A stretch of DNA of 64,000 nucleotides from NCBI RefSeq assembly GCF_030730905.1, contig NZ_JAVAMP010000004.1:62001-126000 (forward strand), read 5' to 3'. Under the pieces are notes generated by a model. The model searched no databases, was not told where the DNA came from, and worked only from the letters and a program-made list of their open reading frames with translations. Below are positions 63,064 to 64,000 of the stretch, piece by piece. Each line of letters opens with the position of its first letter. Positions within the stretch are counted from its first letter, which is position 1. Origin of the DNA: Chengkuizengella axinellae (GTDB lineage Bacteria > Bacillota > Bacilli > Paenibacillales > KCTC-33759). The translations under genes were made by a program, and so were the position numbers.

Positions 63064-64000
63064 TTAACCCGAATGAACAATACTATTTTTTTCCTCAGCA
63101 GACTCTATCCGCCTTCTCAGTAACTTTATAATTATAAATGGTTGTCCAAACACAGCTGGTATCATGATAATTATATTAACAATTATTATACTTACCCAAT
63201 TATCCAAATAATTAGCAAGAATAAATGCAAAAGGAAACTTTGCCACTGCAGCTAAAGTGTTAAAGAATAATTGACTTTTCAATTCACCTATCCCGTTAGC
63301 AACACATGTAACTGAGATAATATACAACATAACAATAACAATAACAGCAAAGGCAATAGAAGTAGTATAATTCACTGTAATGGCCCTATCTCCTAACCAA
63401 ACATTAACTATCTTTTGCATAAATAGAACTAATGTTAAGCTCCCTATACTACATACAAAAGCAAACACATTTAACAATTTATATGTCTTTAAAATCCATG
63501 CAAACTTCTCTTCTGCATATGCTTTTGTGATTGCAGACCATATCGGGTTAGTTATTAGTGAAAATATGGTCACAAACAAATAAAACAGCCTTTGATAAAC
63601 TTGATACTCCACTACATATTCAGTTCCGTATAACCAAGTAATCAAAATTTCATTAGTTGAGCTGATTACCATAAAAGATATCTGAACCCCGAAGAACGCT
63701 CCTCCTAATTTTACTACTTCTAATGCGTACTCTTTTTGGTAATACTTAAGGTTGGGTCTAGCATCTTTCAATACTGTAGAAAATATAACTATCGTTGCTA
63801 TTAAAAGTGGGATATTTACTGTTAATATATTTACTGTTGCGAGACTGATTAGATTATTAGAAATATCGTCACCATTAAATAGCAACACAAAAATTAATAT
63901 TAATATACTTGATAAGAGTGTTAAAAAATTTGTTAAGGCAGTTTTTTGCAATGCATTTAGAATAGAGGCAATTAACTTTAAAAAGAATTGCATAACTATA
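63064..64000 (-). CDS. wzx: Wzx-type polysaccharide flippase, C-terminal part (cut by window edge)
   Basis: The frame is open to the right edge without a stop, so the Met near 63993 is probably internal and the start is outside the window. About 310 residues with eight or more membrane helices are visible, of the polysaccharide transporter/MATE-like fold (VSFMVISSTNEI-type segments, NPIWSAITKAYAEEKF, NVWLGDRAITVNY). It would move lipid-linked repeat units across the membrane. It may replace the frameshifted flippase at 40558-41974. The stop lies about 65 bases before the capE start. Confidence 0.85.
   Translation of the reverse strand, partial: IVMQFFLKLIASILNALQKTALTNFLTLLSSILILIFVLLFNGDDISNNLISLATVNILTVNIPLLIATIVIFSTVLKDARPNLKYYQKEYALEVVKLGGAFFGVQISFMVISSTNEILITWLYGTEYVVEYQVYQRLFYLFVTIFSLITNPIWSAITKAYAEEKFAWILKTYKLLNVFAFVCSIGSLTLVLFMQKIVNVWLGDRAITVNYTTSIAFAVIVIVMLYIISVTCVANGIGELKSQLFFNTLAAVAKFPFAFILANYLDNWVSIIIVNIIIMIPAVFGQPFIIIKLLRRRIESAEEKNSIVHSG

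Overview
The window is a 64 kb piece of an AT-rich Firmicutes chromosome, most likely order Bacillales. Signs of this are the strong AGGAGG-type ribosome binding sites with frequent TTG and GTG starts, the pdhABCD operon, a PdaA-type deacetylase, LipL, an accessory SecA2, YtoQ and DUF421 proteins. A surface protein with three SLH domains and a copper-amine-oxidase-N-like domain on a secreted protease point towards Paenibacillaceae-like bacteria; the genus cannot be fixed from the sequence. I see no tRNA, rRNA or CRISPR array.

Layout. 1-6.4 kb (minus strand): the start of an hflK-like gene, pdaA, and the pyruvate dehydrogenase operon pdhA-pdhB-pdhC-pdhD. 6.9-26 kb: ordinary accessory and housekeeping genes (esterase, lipL, a Lys/Glu-rich secreted protein, MATE exporter, a broken secA2, a DUF421 operon, a lipoprotein, a zinc metalloprotease, ytoQ, a PD-(D/E)XK nuclease, ilvA, a 1222-residue SLH protein with a duplicated ectodomain, and a YihY-type membrane protein). 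26.4-64 kb: a long exopolysaccharide or capsule locus, almost all on the minus strand, continuing past the right edge.

The polysaccharide locus encodes a Wzz-like modulator with a BY-kinase, GalU, a Wzy-like polymerase, glycosyltransferases, a complete dTDP-L-rhamnose set (rmlA, rmlB, and rmlC fused to rmlD), a priming sugar transferase, two different UDP-glucose dehydrogenases, two UDP-glucuronate 4-epimerase-like genes, and capE-capF-capG for UDP-N-acetyl-L-fucosamine. The predicted precursors are rhamnose, glucuronic/galacturonic acid and FucNAc. The locus is partly decayed: one flippase gene is frameshifted, a second rmlB copy has lost about 7 bases, and an IS3-family fragment lies beside a group IIC intron remnant.

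The most striking content lies inside this locus at 29.7-35.4 kb: an ATP-grasp ligase, a lysine/ornithine N-hydroxylase, a cupin fused to a methionyl-tRNA-synthetase-like domain, and a DAO-family FAD oxidoreductase. The last three match, domain for domain, the hydrazine (N-N bond) forming machinery described for the s56-p1 pathway (Spb38/Spb40/Spb39), which converts lysine and glycine into hydrazinoacetic acid. This suggests a hydrazine-containing product or polymer modification not obviously known from such a locus. A second unexplained signal is a conserved leader element of about 65 bases, present three times, each time just after a terminator and 57-126 bases before a start codon (the zinc protease, galU and ugd). 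Two of the copies can form a terminator/antiterminator-like switch.
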